From an uncultured Collinsella sp. (lineage in GTDB: Bacteria > Actinomycetota > Coriobacteriia > Coriobacteriales > Coriobacteriaceae), in the NCBI GenBank assembly GCA_902470835.1, contig CABRHR010000059.1, positions 1-12,755 on the forward strand: 12,755 nucleotides of DNA. Reading direction: 5' to 3'. The position numbers and the translations under genes are program-made. Below, in pieces: positions 1 to 7,679 of the stretch. The notes under the pieces are model-generated. The model was not told the DNA's origin. It saw only the letters and a program-made list of their open reading frames with translations, and made no database searches. The stretch's first letter is position 1; each line of letters starts with the position of its first letter.

Positions 1-46
1 AGATAGCGTAGCGTCTCGTGGGCTCGGAGATGTGTATAAGAGACAG
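1..46 (+). other. Untrimmed Illumina Nextera P7-side adapter (artefact)
   Basis: Positions 13-46 are the Nextera read-2 transposase adapter, ending in the 19-base Tn5 mosaic end at 28-46 (AGATGTGTATAAGAGACAG). Positions 1-4 (AGAT) are the end of the P7 primer and 5-12 (AGCGTAGC) are an 8-base index whose reverse complement is GCTACGCT, which from memory is Nextera index N709. This is library-preparation sequence and not part of the organism. It supplies the false N-terminal peptide MGSEMCIRDR of the first open frame. Confidence 0.98.
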
Positions 47-47
47 G

Positions 48-1181
48 CAGACGACCGATGCGGCCGTAGAGCAGCAGCGCTACCTGACCATCGCGCGTGA
101 GTTCTCGCAGGCTGGCGACCGTATGGATGACCTGCGCCGCGAGACGGCCCAACAGCTCGGTGCCAACCGCGAGGGCATCGAGCGCCGCCTGGACAAGGTG
201 CGCGAGACGGTCGATGCCCAGCTGGGCGCCATCCGCAAGGACAACAACGTGCAGCTCGATCAGATGCGCGCGACGGTGGACGAGAAACTCTCCCGCACGC
301 TCAACGATCGCCTGTCTGCATCGTTTAAGCAGGTGAGCGACCAGCTCGAGGCTGTGTACAAGGGTCTGGGCGACATGCAGTCTATCGCCACCGGCGTGGG
401 CGACCTTAAGCGCGTGCTGGGCAACGTCAAGGCGCGTGGCATTTTGGGCGAGGTGCAGCTGGGTGCAATCCTGGCGGACATCCTTACGCCCGACCAGTAT
501 CTGGAAAATGTCGCCACCAAGCCTGGCGCCTCGGAGCGCGTTGAGTTTGCCGTCAAGCTGCCGGTGGACGAGGGCGATCCCGTGCTGCTGCCGATTGACT
601 CCAAATTCCCGGGCGATGCGTACGAGCACTTGCTCGACGCGCAAGAGTCGGGTGATGCCGAGGCTGTGGCCACCGCGCGCAAGACGCTCGACGCCATGGT
701 GAAGCGCGAGGCAAAGGACATCTGCGAAAAGTACCTGAGCGTGCCCGCGACCACCAACTTTGGCATTATGTTCGTGCCTTTTGAGGGCCTGTACGCCGAG
801 GTCGTCAGCCGCCCCGGGCTTATCGAGACCCTGGGCCGCGACTATCACGTCAACGTTGCCGGCCCCAGCACCATGGCGGCCATCCTCAACAGTCTGCAGA
901 TGAGCTACCAGACGTTTAGACTGCAAAAACGCACCGACGACGTGCTGCGCGTGCTCTCTGCCGTCAAGGCCGAGCTGCCGCGCTATCAGGCGGCGCTGCG
1001 CCGCGCCCAGCAGCAGATCGAGACCGCGGGAAAGACGGTCGAGGGCATCATCACCACGCGCACCAACGTTATGGAGCGCAAACTCAAGGATATCGACGCG
1101 CTGGAAGACACGCGGGAGGCCGATGAGATTTTGGGCTTGGACTCAGCGGGACTGCTCGCAGATCAAGAGGACGAGGACTAG
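48..1181 (+). CDS. rmuC: RmuC-family DNA recombination protein, 5'-truncated by contig end
   Basis: RmuC proteins are nuclease-fold factors known in E. coli for limiting rearrangement at inverted repeats; the biochemical role is poorly defined. About 377 genuine residues remain, against roughly 400-500 for the family. The sequence begins inside a charged coiled coil (about 55-360), rich in Glu, Arg and Gln heptads. The RmuC (DUF195) core follows at about 400-1080, with recognisable blocks GILGEVQLGAIL, LPIDSKFPGDAYEHL, FGIMFVPFEGLYAEV and NVAGPSTMAAILNSLQM. A second helical stretch and an acidic tail (DQEDED) close it. The start codon and the usual N-terminal membrane anchor are missing because the contig ends in adapter; the ATG at 18 lies in adapter and must not be used as a start. 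The ABC transporter gene follows 96 bases later. Confidence 0.93.
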   Translation, partial: QTTDAAVEQQRYLTIAREFSQAGDRMDDLRRETAQQLGANREGIERRLDKVRETVDAQLGAIRKDNNVQLDQMRATVDEKLSRTLNDRLSASFKQVSDQLEAVYKGLGDMQSIATGVGDLKRVLGNVKARGILGEVQLGAILADILTPDQYLENVATKPGASERVEFAVKLPVDEGDPVLLPIDSKFPGDAYEHLLDAQESGDAEAVATARKTLDAMVKREAKDICEKYLSVPATTNFGIMFVPFEGLYAEVVSRPGLIETLGRDYHVNVAGPSTMAAILNSLQMSYQTFRLQKRTDDVLRVLSAVKAELPRYQAALRRAQQQIETAGKTVEGIITTRTNVMERKLKDIDALEDTREADEILGLDSAGLLADQEDED

Positions 1182-1188
1182 CCCTTGG

Positions 1189-1204
1189 ACAAGGATGTCC
1201 TTGT
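1189..1204 (+). terminator. Weak hairpin after rmuC
   Basis: ACAAGG (1189-1194) pairs with CCTTGT (1199-1204) across a 4-base loop, 7 bases after the rmuC stop. There is no clear T-run after it (TCTGCCCCTTGCTT), so termination here is doubtful. Confidence 0.25.
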
Positions 1205-1237
1205 TCTGCCCCTTGCTTAAAGCGCGCTCCAATGTGC

Positions 1238-1243
1238 AACAAT
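1238..1243 (+). promoter_or_regulatory. Possible -10 element (AACAAT) for the ABC transporter gene
   Basis: AACAAT lies 34 bases before the chosen ATG at 1278, with TTGCTT (1213-1218) as a poorly spaced -35 candidate (19-base spacer). Similar xACAAT hexamers occur in the leaders of nth, mfd and the aldolase gene. The support is only the motif and its position. Confidence 0.3.
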
Positions 1244-1277
1244 GTCCTTTCGAACTGTCAGGCGCGAAAGGAAACCC

Positions 1278-3080
1278 ATGTCTCAGAGAAGCACCAGCCC
1301 GCTTAAGCGCTCCACCGTGCGCCGCACGCTGCGGCGCTTTTGGGATGTTACGCGCACACAGCCGCTGATCGTCTTTCTTTCGGCGTTCTCGTCGGCGGGT
1401 TACATCTTTTTGCTCACATTTGCCAACACCTACGTGATGGCCCTCATTGTCGACCGCGTGCAGGCAGGCCCCGTGGCGGGCGACCAGGTGTTTGAGGCCT
1501 TTGGCCCCTACATCTTGGCGCTCGTGCTTGTGAACTTGGTGGGCCAGATTCTCTCCAAGCTGCAGGACTATACCGTCTACAAGCTCGAGATCGCGGGCAA
1601 CTATCACCTGGCGCGCCTGTGCTTCGACACGCTCTCCAATCAGTCCATGACCTTTCACACCAGCCGTTTTGGCGGTTCGCTCGTGAGCCAGACGAGTCGT
1701 TTTATGAGCGGCTACACGGGCCTGGTGGACGTAACGGTGTATTCGCTCATTCCCACCATCACCTCGGTTATCTGCACGGTGGCGGCGCTCGCCCCGGTGG
1801 TGCCCACGTTTACCGTGATCCTGGTGGGCATCATGGTCGTCTACATCACGTTTGTCTGGCTTATGTACAAGCGCATCATGCCGCTTTCGGCCGCCACGTC
1901 CGCCGCGCAGAACAAGCTTTCGGGCGTGCTGTCCGACGCGGTCACGAACATCCTGGCCGTCAAAACGTGCGGGCGCGAGGACTTTGAGCGCGACCTGTTC
2001 GATGCCGCCGACCGCGCCGCGCGCGATGCCGAGACCGTCTCGATGCACGCCATGATGCAGCGCAACTTTACGACTTCGGGCCTTATCGTCGTCACCATGG
2101 CGGTGGTGAGCGTGTTCGTGGCGGGCGGCAACGCGTGGTTTGGCATCTCGGCCGGCTCGCTCGTCATGATCTTTACCTACACGTACAACCTCACCATGCG
2201 GCTCAACTACGTGAGCTCCATGATGCAGCGCATCAATCGCGCGCTGGGCGATGCTGCCGAAATGACGCGTGTGCTTGACGAGCCGCGCCTGGTGGCAGAC
2301 GATCCGAATGCCCCCGAGCTCAAAGTGGGCGAGGGCGCAATCGATTTTGAGCATTTGAGCTTTGCATACCGTGATGCCGCGGCGGGCGAGAGCGTGTTTG
2401 ACGACTTGACGCTCCATGTGGCGGCGGGCCAGCGCGTGGGCCTGGTGGGCAAATCGGGCTCGGGCAAGACGACGCTCACCAAGCTGTTGCTGCGCCTGGA
2501 CGATGTACAGGGCGGCCGCGTGCTCGTGGACGGCCAGAACGTTTCGCGCTGCACGCAGCAGAGCCTGCGCCGGCAGGTGGCTTACGTGCCGCAGGAGGCG
2601 CTGTTGTTCCACCGCTCCATTCGCGAGAATATCGCCTATGGCCGCCCCGACGCCACCGATGAGCAGATCCGCGAGGCCGCGCGCCTGGCCAATGCGCTTG
2701 AGTTTATCGACCGCCTGCCCCATGGCTTCGACACCATGGTGGGCGAGCGCGGCATTAAACTTTCGGGCGGACAGCGCCAGCGCGTGGCCATTGCGCGTGC
2801 CATCCTCACCGACGCGCCGATCCTGGTGCTCGACGAGGCGACGTCTGCCCTGGACAGTGAGTCCGAGGCGCTGGTGCAGGAAGCGCTCGAGAACCTGATG
2901 TGCGGGCGCACTTCCATTGTGGTGGCACATCGCCTGTCCACCGTGGCGGCGCTCGACCGCATTGTGGTGCTGGCCGATGGCGAGATCGTCGAGGACGGCA
3001 CGCATGCGCAGCTCGTCGAGGCGGGTGGCGAGTACGCGAGCCTGTGGAGCCGTCAGACCGGCGCATTCTTGGAGGCGTAA
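1278..3080 (+). CDS. ABC exporter half-transporter (fused membrane and ATPase domains)
   Basis: This 600-residue protein has the layout of homodimeric ABC exporters of the MsbA/BmrA/LmrA type. Hydrophobic segments lie at about residues 30-56, 75-93, 155-172, 176-197, 266-284 and 289-305, giving six helices, and the C-terminal half is an ATPase. Motifs seen: Walker A GKSGSGKT (391-398), signature LSGGQ (495-499), Walker B ILVLDEAT with D519/E520 (515-522) and switch His 551 in AHRLST. The Q-loop lies in AYVPQEALLF. The start at 1278 is preferred over the in-frame ATG at 1242 because AAAGGA (1267-1272) sits 5 bases before it, and the extra residues are arginine-rich and unlike the family. It probably moves a lipid, drug or peptide outward at the cytoplasmic membrane; the substrate cannot be told from sequence. 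No partner half-transporter is adjacent, so a homodimer is likely. Confidence 0.93.
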   Translation: MSQRSTSPLKRSTVRRTLRRFWDVTRTQPLIVFLSAFSSAGYIFLLTFANTYVMALIVDRVQAGPVAGDQVFEAFGPYILALVLVNLVGQILSKLQDYTVYKLEIAGNYHLARLCFDTLSNQSMTFHTSRFGGSLVSQTSRFMSGYTGLVDVTVYSLIPTITSVICTVAALAPVVPTFTVILVGIMVVYITFVWLMYKRIMPLSAATSAAQNKLSGVLSDAVTNILAVKTCGREDFERDLFDAADRAARDAETVSMHAMMQRNFTTSGLIVVTMAVVSVFVAGGNAWFGISAGSLVMIFTYTYNLTMRLNYVSSMMQRINRALGDAAEMTRVLDEPRLVADDPNAPELKVGEGAIDFEHLSFAYRDAAAGESVFDDLTLHVAAGQRVGLVGKSGSGKTTLTKLLLRLDDVQGGRVLVDGQNVSRCTQQSLRRQVAYVPQEALLFHRSIRENIAYGRPDATDEQIREAARLANALEFIDRLPHGFDTMVGERGIKLSGGQRQRVAIARAILTDAPILVLDEATSALDSESEALVQEALENLMCGRTSIVVAHRLSTVAALDRIVVLADGEIVEDGTHAQLVEAGGEYASLWSRQTGAFLEA

Positions 3081-3095
3081 GCGTTTCGGACGTGG

Positions 3096-3101
3096 GACAA
3101 T
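3096..3101 (+). promoter_or_regulatory. Possible -10 element (GACAAT) for nth
   Basis: GACAAT lies 42 bases before the nth ATG in the 63-base gap after the ABC gene. No good -35 is visible at 16-18 bases, so readthrough from the ABC gene is an equally good explanation. An 8-base direct repeat ATTGTGCC (3100-3107 and 3117-3124) follows it. Confidence 0.25.
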
Positions 3102-3143
3102 TGTGCCCATAAGTTTATTGTGCCGTTGAGCCGAGGAGTCGTT

Positions 3144-3809
3144 ATGCCACGCGAGACCAATGTCGCCAAACGCGAGCGCGCCGTTGAGGTGTGCGAGCGT
3201 CTCAACCGTCGCTATGGCCCGGTCGAGTGCTTTTTGGACCACGAGAATCCCTTCCGCCTGCTGATCGCGGTGCTGCTCTCGGCGCAAACGACCGACGCGC
3301 AGGTCAACAAGGTGACGCCGAAGCTGTTTGCCCAGTGGCCCACGCCCGAGGCCATGGCCGGGGCGAGCGTGGCTGACGTGGCAGACACCATCAAGTCACT
3401 CGGCTTCTACAAGAGCAAAGCCAAGCATGCCGTCGAGGCCGCACAGATGATCGTCGCCGACTATGGCGGCGAGGTGCCGGCCGACATGAAGGAACTCGTG
3501 AAGCTGCCGGGTGTGGGACGCAAAACGGCGAACATCGTGCTCAACGTGGGGTTTGGCATTGTCGAGGGCATCGCGGTCGATACACACGTCAACCGCATCG
3601 CACACCGCCTGATGCTGAGCCCCAAGACGCATGCTAAGGAGCCGCTCAAGACCGAGCAAGATCTGCTCAAGATTTTGCCGCACGGGTATTGGGAGTCGGT
3701 CAACCACCAGTGGATCACCTTTGGTCGCGAGATCTGCGATGCCCGCAAACCCAAGTGCGACGAGTGTCCGCTGGCAGATTTGTGCCCCAGCGTGCGCGTA
3801 GCGGGGTAG
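3144..3809 (+). CDS. nth: Endonuclease III (Nth), base-excision repair glycosylase/AP lyase
   Basis: Endonuclease III removes oxidised pyrimidines from DNA and nicks the resulting abasic site, starting base-excision repair in the cytoplasm. The 221-residue product has the complete family signature: LLSAQTTDAQVNKVTP near the N-terminus, the helix-hairpin-helix LPGVGRKTANIVL with the catalytic lysine at K127, the catalytic aspartate D146 in VDTHVNR, and a C-terminal 4Fe-4S loop with C198, C205, C208 and C214 in the expected C-x6-C-x2-C-x5-C spacing. The start at 3144 is preferred to the upstream in-frame ATG at 3120 because GAGGAG (3133-3138) stands 5 bases before it. Its neighbours rmuC and mfd also act on DNA, though separate terminator-like hairpins follow nth and co-regulation is not shown. 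Confidence 0.96.
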   Translation: MPRETNVAKRERAVEVCERLNRRYGPVECFLDHENPFRLLIAVLLSAQTTDAQVNKVTPKLFAQWPTPEAMAGASVADVADTIKSLGFYKSKAKHAVEAAQMIVADYGGEVPADMKELVKLPGVGRKTANIVLNVGFGIVEGIAVDTHVNRIAHRLMLSPKTHAKEPLKTEQDLLKILPHGYWESVNHQWITFGREICDARKPKCDECPLADLCPSVRVAG

Positions 3810-3814
3810 GGCGG

Positions 3815-3839
3815 AACGCATCTTCGTCTGGCGTTTTTT
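3815..3839 (+). terminator. Terminator candidate after nth
   Basis: AACGC (3815-3819) pairs with GCGTT (3831-3835) and runs straight into TTTTTT (3834-3839). The stem is short and the loop long (11 bases), so efficiency is uncertain. Confidence 0.45.
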
Positions 3840-3892
3840 GCGGGGCTGGGTTTGCCCTTGAGCCGGAGTCCTCTCCATGCGCTACCATGACA

Positions 3893-3898
3893 GACAAT
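3893..3898 (+). promoter_or_regulatory. Possible -10 element (GACAAT) for mfd
   Basis: GACAAT lies 68 bases before the mfd ATG; TACCAT at 3883-3888 with TTGAGC (3858-3863, 19-base spacer) is an alternative. Whichever is used, the transcript would begin before the hairpin at 3914-3936 and have to pass through it. Confidence 0.25.
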
Positions 3899-3913
3899 GT
3901 ATTTGACGTACGA

Positions 3914-3940
3914 CCCGCCGAGCTTGCCCCGGCGGGCTTT
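3914..3940 (+). terminator. Terminator-like GC hairpin in the mfd leader
   Basis: CCCGCCG (3914-3920) and CGGCGGG (3930-3936) form a perfect 7-bp stem with a 9-base loop, followed by CTTTT. It lies 19 bases upstream of the mfd Shine-Dalgarno sequence (GGAGG, 3956-3960), which leaves no room for a full promoter between them. It is either the main nth terminator or an attenuating leader hairpin for mfd. Confidence 0.6.
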
Positions 3941-3966
3941 TGGCGTTGCAATGCCGGAGGAACAGC

Positions 3967-6900
3967 ATGCTCATTCACCGTATAGCCGCGCAGCTCTACA
4001 CTGTCGAGGCGCTGCAGACCGTCGAGGCCGGACTCGATGCTGGCGAGGACGTGACGCTGGCCGTGTCGCAGTCGGGCCGCACGCTTATGGCGGCCGCCCA
4101 GTTTGCGCGCCGTCCGCGCCCGACGGTCTACATTGTGAGCGGCGAGGATGCGGCCGATCGCGCCGCGCGCAGCCTTGCCGCCTATGTGGGCCTGGCGCAC
4201 GTGTGCCGCTTTCCCGAGCGCAAGGACTATCCGTGGCGCGAGCAGGCACCCGACGACGCCGTGGTAGCGCAGCGCTGCGAGGCCCTGGGACGCATCGTGC
4301 GCGGGGACAACTGCATCATGGTTGCCTCGGCTCGCGCGTTGCTGCGCTGCGTGCCGCCAGTCGAGAGCCGCTACTGGGAGTCCACGATCTTTGCGGTGGG
4401 CGAGGAGATTCCTTTTGACGAGGTGCCGCATCGCCTGGTGGGCATGGGCTATACATGCGCCGGTGCGGCCGACGCGCCCGGTCTGTTCCGCGTGCACGGA
4501 GACACCGTCGAGGTGTTTCCCGCGCAGGAAAAGGCGCCCGTGCGCATCGAGTTCTTTGGCGACGAGATCGATCGCATCCGCCGTATGGTGAGCTCCACGG
4601 GGCAGACCATCGGCAACGAGGACAGCATCGAGATATTCCCCTGCCGCGAGCTGGCGCTTACCGACGACGCCGTCCATAACATGCATGTGGCGCTCTACCG
4701 CGCCAGCCAGGATGACAGCAAGCTGGCGGCGCTGCTCGAGATGGTGGATGCGCGCATCGTCACGCCCGAGCTCGACCGCTTTTTGCCGGTGATGTACGGC
4801 CAGACCGTGAGCCCGCTGTCGCATGTGAGCGGCAAGGCGCTCGTGGTGCTGTCCGAGCCGCGCTCGCTGTTCGACGATTGCCTGCGCGCCTACGAGGACA
4901 TCGAGGCCCGTGCCGGCGAGGCGGGGATTGACCGTCTGGACGGCCTGTACGTGCGCGCTCAACAGCTCGACTTTGGTGCTCAGCAGCGCCTGAACTATGT
5001 GAGTCTTATCCGTGCCGGCGGTGCGGTGACGGCCGAGCTCAAGATTGAGCAGCCGGCCATCGCGGGCTCGGACAACCGTTTTATGACGCGCATCCAGGAG
5101 GTCGTGGGCAAGCGCTATGCCTGCGTGTTCGCCATTCCCGACCGCGGTGCGCGTGAGTCGATGGAGCTCACCTTTGGCGACGAGGGCATTACCTTTGAGG
5201 AATCGCTGACCGCGGCGCCCGAAAACGCAGGCGTCATTGGCGAGCGCGTGCGCGTGGCGGCGGCGGATTCTGCAGATCGCGCCGCTCGCCAGGAGGCCCA
5301 TGCTTCCATTCGCGAGCGTAAGGCCGACGCGCTCAACGCCCGCTCGCTTGAGGCGGGTGCCGCCCAAGCTGCCGCCGGCGCCGCCGTGCCCACTATTTCG
5401 CGCGGACGTGTGACCTTTGTCGATGCCGCCTTGCCGCAGGGTGTGGTGGTGCCCGATGCCAACCTGGCCGTGTTCTCGATCGCCGACCTCAACGCCCGCA
5501 TGGACGCCAACCGCGCGCGCAGCCGCCGCAAGGTGGACATTACGCAGATCACGTTCCCGTTTAAGCCGGGCGACTACGTGGTGCACGCTACTCACGGCAT
5601 CGCGCTCTTTAGCGAGATCGCGCGCCAGGAAGTGGGCGGCAAGGAGCGCGACTACTTTTTGCTGGAATATGCCGACGGCGACAAACTCTACGTGCCGCTC
5701 GAGCAGGTCGACCGCATCACGCGCTATGTTGGCCCCGACGGCGATAAGCCACGCCTGACCAGGCTTAACACTGCCGACTGGACGCGTGCCACCAACAAGG
5801 CACGCAAAAACGCCAAAAAGCTGGCGTTTGACCTAGTCGATTTATATACGCGCCGCTCGTCGATTACTGGTATCGCCTGTCCGCCCGATACGCCCGAGCA
5901 GATCGAGATGGAGGAGAGCTTTCCCTACGACGAGACGCGCGACCAGCTGGAGGCTATCGCCGACATCAAGGCCGACATGGAGGCGCCCAAGCCCATGGAT
6001 CGCCTGCTGTGCGGCGACGTGGGTTTCGGCAAGACCGAGGTCGCCCTGCGCGCGGCGTTTAAGTGCGTGGACTCCGGCCGCCAAGTCATGGTGCTCTGCC
6101 CCACGACCATTCTGGCCCAGCAGCACTACGAGACGTTCTTTGAGCGCTTTGCCCCGTTTGGCCTCGAGGTCGAAGTGCTCAGCCGCTTCCGCACGCCGGC
6201 GCAGCAAAAGCGCGCGCTCAAGGCATTTGCCGAGGGCACGATCGACGTGCTTATCGGCACGCACCGTCTGCTTTCGGCCGATGTGAACCCCAAGAACCTG
6301 GGCCTGGTGATCATCGACGAGGAACAGCGCTTTGGTGTGCAGCACAAGGAGCAGCTCAAGAACCTGCGCGAGCAGATTGACGTGCTCACGCTTTCGGCAA
6401 CGCCTATTCCGCGAACCATGCAGATGGCCACGAGCGGCGTGCGCGACATGAGCCTGATCACGACGCCGCCGACCGGGCGTCGCCCCGTGATCGTGCACGT
6501 GGGGGAGTACGACCCCGACGTGGTGAGTGCGGCGATTCGCCTGGAGGTGGGCCGCGGCGGTCAGGTGTACTATGTGTCCAACCGCGTCAAGACCATCGAC
6601 GACGCCGTGGCGCGCGTGCACGAGGCCGCGCCCGAGGCGCGCGTGGGCGTGGCGCACGGCAAGATGAGCCCGCGCGAGGTCGAGGACGTGATGATCGAGT
6701 TCGCGACCAAAAAGATCGACGTGCTCATCGCCACGACCATCGTGGAGAGCGGCATCGACAACGCGACTGCCAACACGCTGATCATCGAGGATTCGCAACG
6801 CCTGGGTCTGGCGCAGCTCTACCAGCTCAAGGGTCGTGTGGGTCGCTCTGCCACGCAGGCCTACGCGTACTTTATGTTCCCGGGCGAGCTGCCACTCACC

Positions 6901-7599
6901 GAGGAGGCCACGGCGCGCCTGACCGCACTTTCCGAGTTCCAGGACCTGGGCAGCGGCATGCGCATCGCCATGCGCGACCTGGAGATTCGCGGCGCCGGCT
7001 CGCTTATGGGCGCCGAGCAGCACGGCAACCTGTCGAGCGTAGGCTTTGACCTGTTTACACAGATGCTGGGACAGGCCGTGGCCGAGGCGCGCGGCGACGA
7101 CGATGCCGGCGTGGAGGCGGCGAGCGTGGGCATCAACCTGCCGGCCGACTACTTCTTGTCCGAGGAGTACTTGCCGGCGGTGGATCAGCGCGTGCTCGTG
7201 TACCGTAAGCTCGCGGCGGCCGAGGACCTGGAGAGCATCGACGAGGTGCAGGAAGAGACCGAGGCCGCGCATGGCGAGCTGCCGTTGGCGGGACTCAACC
7301 TGTTCAATCGCGCGCGCATCCGCATTCGCGGCGAGCGCCTGGGGCTCGAGAGCGTCACGCTCAGTGGCGGCCGCATCACGTTTTTGGGCGTAGACGTGCC
7401 CAAGAAGGTGGCCTTTGAGTTTAAGACCCGCTATGGCGCGGTGAACTTCCCCAAGAGCCGCAAGCTGTCGGTGCCCTACAAGGCGGGCGCCGGTGCGGGC
7501 AGCGGCCTGGGTCGTGGCCTCGACGCCAACGACGGCACCGGTCCCGTGGCCGCGGCGCTCATGCTGCTGCAGCAGCTGGGTGCTAGTGATGATGACTAA
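3967..7599 (+). CDS. mfd: Transcription-repair coupling factor Mfd
   Basis: Mfd recognises RNA polymerase stalled at DNA damage, pushes it off with an ATP-driven translocase and recruits UvrA for nucleotide-excision repair. The 1210-residue length is slightly above the usual 1150-1180. In order: a UvrB-like region (about 1-330, with RFPERKDYPW and VHGDTVEVFPAQ), a variable Ala/Arg-rich linker (about 430-520), the CarD-like RNA-polymerase-interacting domain from about residue 532 (FKPGDYVVHATHGIALF), a RecG-type helicase core with Walker A GDVGFGKT (683-690, K689) and DEEQ box (784-787), then LSATPIPRTMQMA and QLKGRVGRS, and the C-terminal TRCF regulatory domain (YFLSEEYLPAVDQRVLVYRKL). The start at 3967 is set by GGAGGAA (3956-3962); the in-frame TTG at 3940 lies within the leader just after the hairpin and lacks an RBS. 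The C-terminus has a Gly/Ala-rich stretch before the end. Confidence 0.97.
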   Translation: MLIHRIAAQLYTVEALQTVEAGLDAGEDVTLAVSQSGRTLMAAAQFARRPRPTVYIVSGEDAADRAARSLAAYVGLAHVCRFPERKDYPWREQAPDDAVVAQRCEALGRIVRGDNCIMVASARALLRCVPPVESRYWESTIFAVGEEIPFDEVPHRLVGMGYTCAGAADAPGLFRVHGDTVEVFPAQEKAPVRIEFFGDEIDRIRRMVSSTGQTIGNEDSIEIFPCRELALTDDAVHNMHVALYRASQDDSKLAALLEMVDARIVTPELDRFLPVMYGQTVSPLSHVSGKALVVLSEPRSLFDDCLRAYEDIEARAGEAGIDRLDGLYVRAQQLDFGAQQRLNYVSLIRAGGAVTAELKIEQPAIAGSDNRFMTRIQEVVGKRYACVFAIPDRGARESMELTFGDEGITFEESLTAAPENAGVIGERVRVAAADSADRAARQEAHASIRERKADALNARSLEAGAAQAAAGAAVPTISRGRVTFVDAALPQGVVVPDANLAVFSIADLNARMDANRARSRRKVDITQITFPFKPGDYVVHATHGIALFSEIARQEVGGKERDYFLLEYADGDKLYVPLEQVDRITRYVGPDGDKPRLTRLNTADWTRATNKARKNAKKLAFDLVDLYTRRSSITGIACPPDTPEQIEMEESFPYDETRDQLEAIADIKADMEAPKPMDRLLCGDVGFGKTEVALRAAFKCVDSGRQVMVLCPTTILAQQHYETFFERFAPFGLEVEVLSRFRTPAQQKRALKAFAEGTIDVLIGTHRLLSADVNPKNLGLVIIDEEQRFGVQHKEQLKNLREQIDVLTLSATPIPRTMQMATSGVRDMSLITTPPTGRRPVIVHVGEYDPDVVSAAIRLEVGRGGQVYYVSNRVKTIDDAVARVHEAAPEARVGVAHGKMSPREVEDVMIEFATKKIDVLIATTIVESGIDNATANTLIIEDSQRLGLAQLYQLKGRVGRSATQAYAYFMFPGELPLTEEATARLTALSEFQDLGSGMRIAMRDLEIRGAGSLMGAEQHGNLSSVGFDLFTQMLGQAVAEARGDDDAGVEAASVGINLPADYFLSEEYLPAVDQRVLVYRKLAAAEDLESIDEVQEETEAAHGELPLAGLNLFNRARIRIRGERLGLESVTLSGGRITFLGVDVPKKVAFEFKTRYGAVNFPKSRKLSVPYKAGAGAGSGLGRGLDANDGTGPVAAALMLLQQLGASDDD

Positions 7600-7612
7600 C
7601 AAGTAGGGGACG

Positions 7613-7642
7613 TGGCGGGACGAAGTCATCTTTGCCCCGCCA
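7613..7642 (+). terminator. Hairpin after mfd
   Basis: TGGCGGG (7613-7619) and CCCGCCA (7636-7642) form a perfect 7-bp stem around a 16-base loop, 14 bases after the mfd stop. No T-run follows, so it may be a weak terminator or an mRNA-processing hairpin before the PAP2 gene. Confidence 0.4.
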
Positions 7643-7679
7643 TCTCGCAGATTGATTTGAGCCCCATCGAAAGGAAAGC

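Noticed and set aside
18..47. ATG at 18 as the start of rmuC
   Set aside because: The codons are Nextera adapter sequence.
1143..3287. 714-codon minus-strand open frame opposite the ABC transporter and nth start
   Set aside because: It is a codon-bias shadow: His/Arg/Ala-rich with no recognisable domain, while the plus strand carries complete ABC exporter motifs.
3715..5595. 626-codon minus-strand open frame opposite mfd
   Set aside because: Composition is low-complexity His/Arg/Ala/Gly and it overlies a fully recognisable Mfd; there is no RBS or family pattern.
5842..7629. 595-codon minus-strand open frame opposite the mfd helicase half
   Set aside because: Same shadow effect of GC-rich codons; the plus strand has intact helicase motifs.
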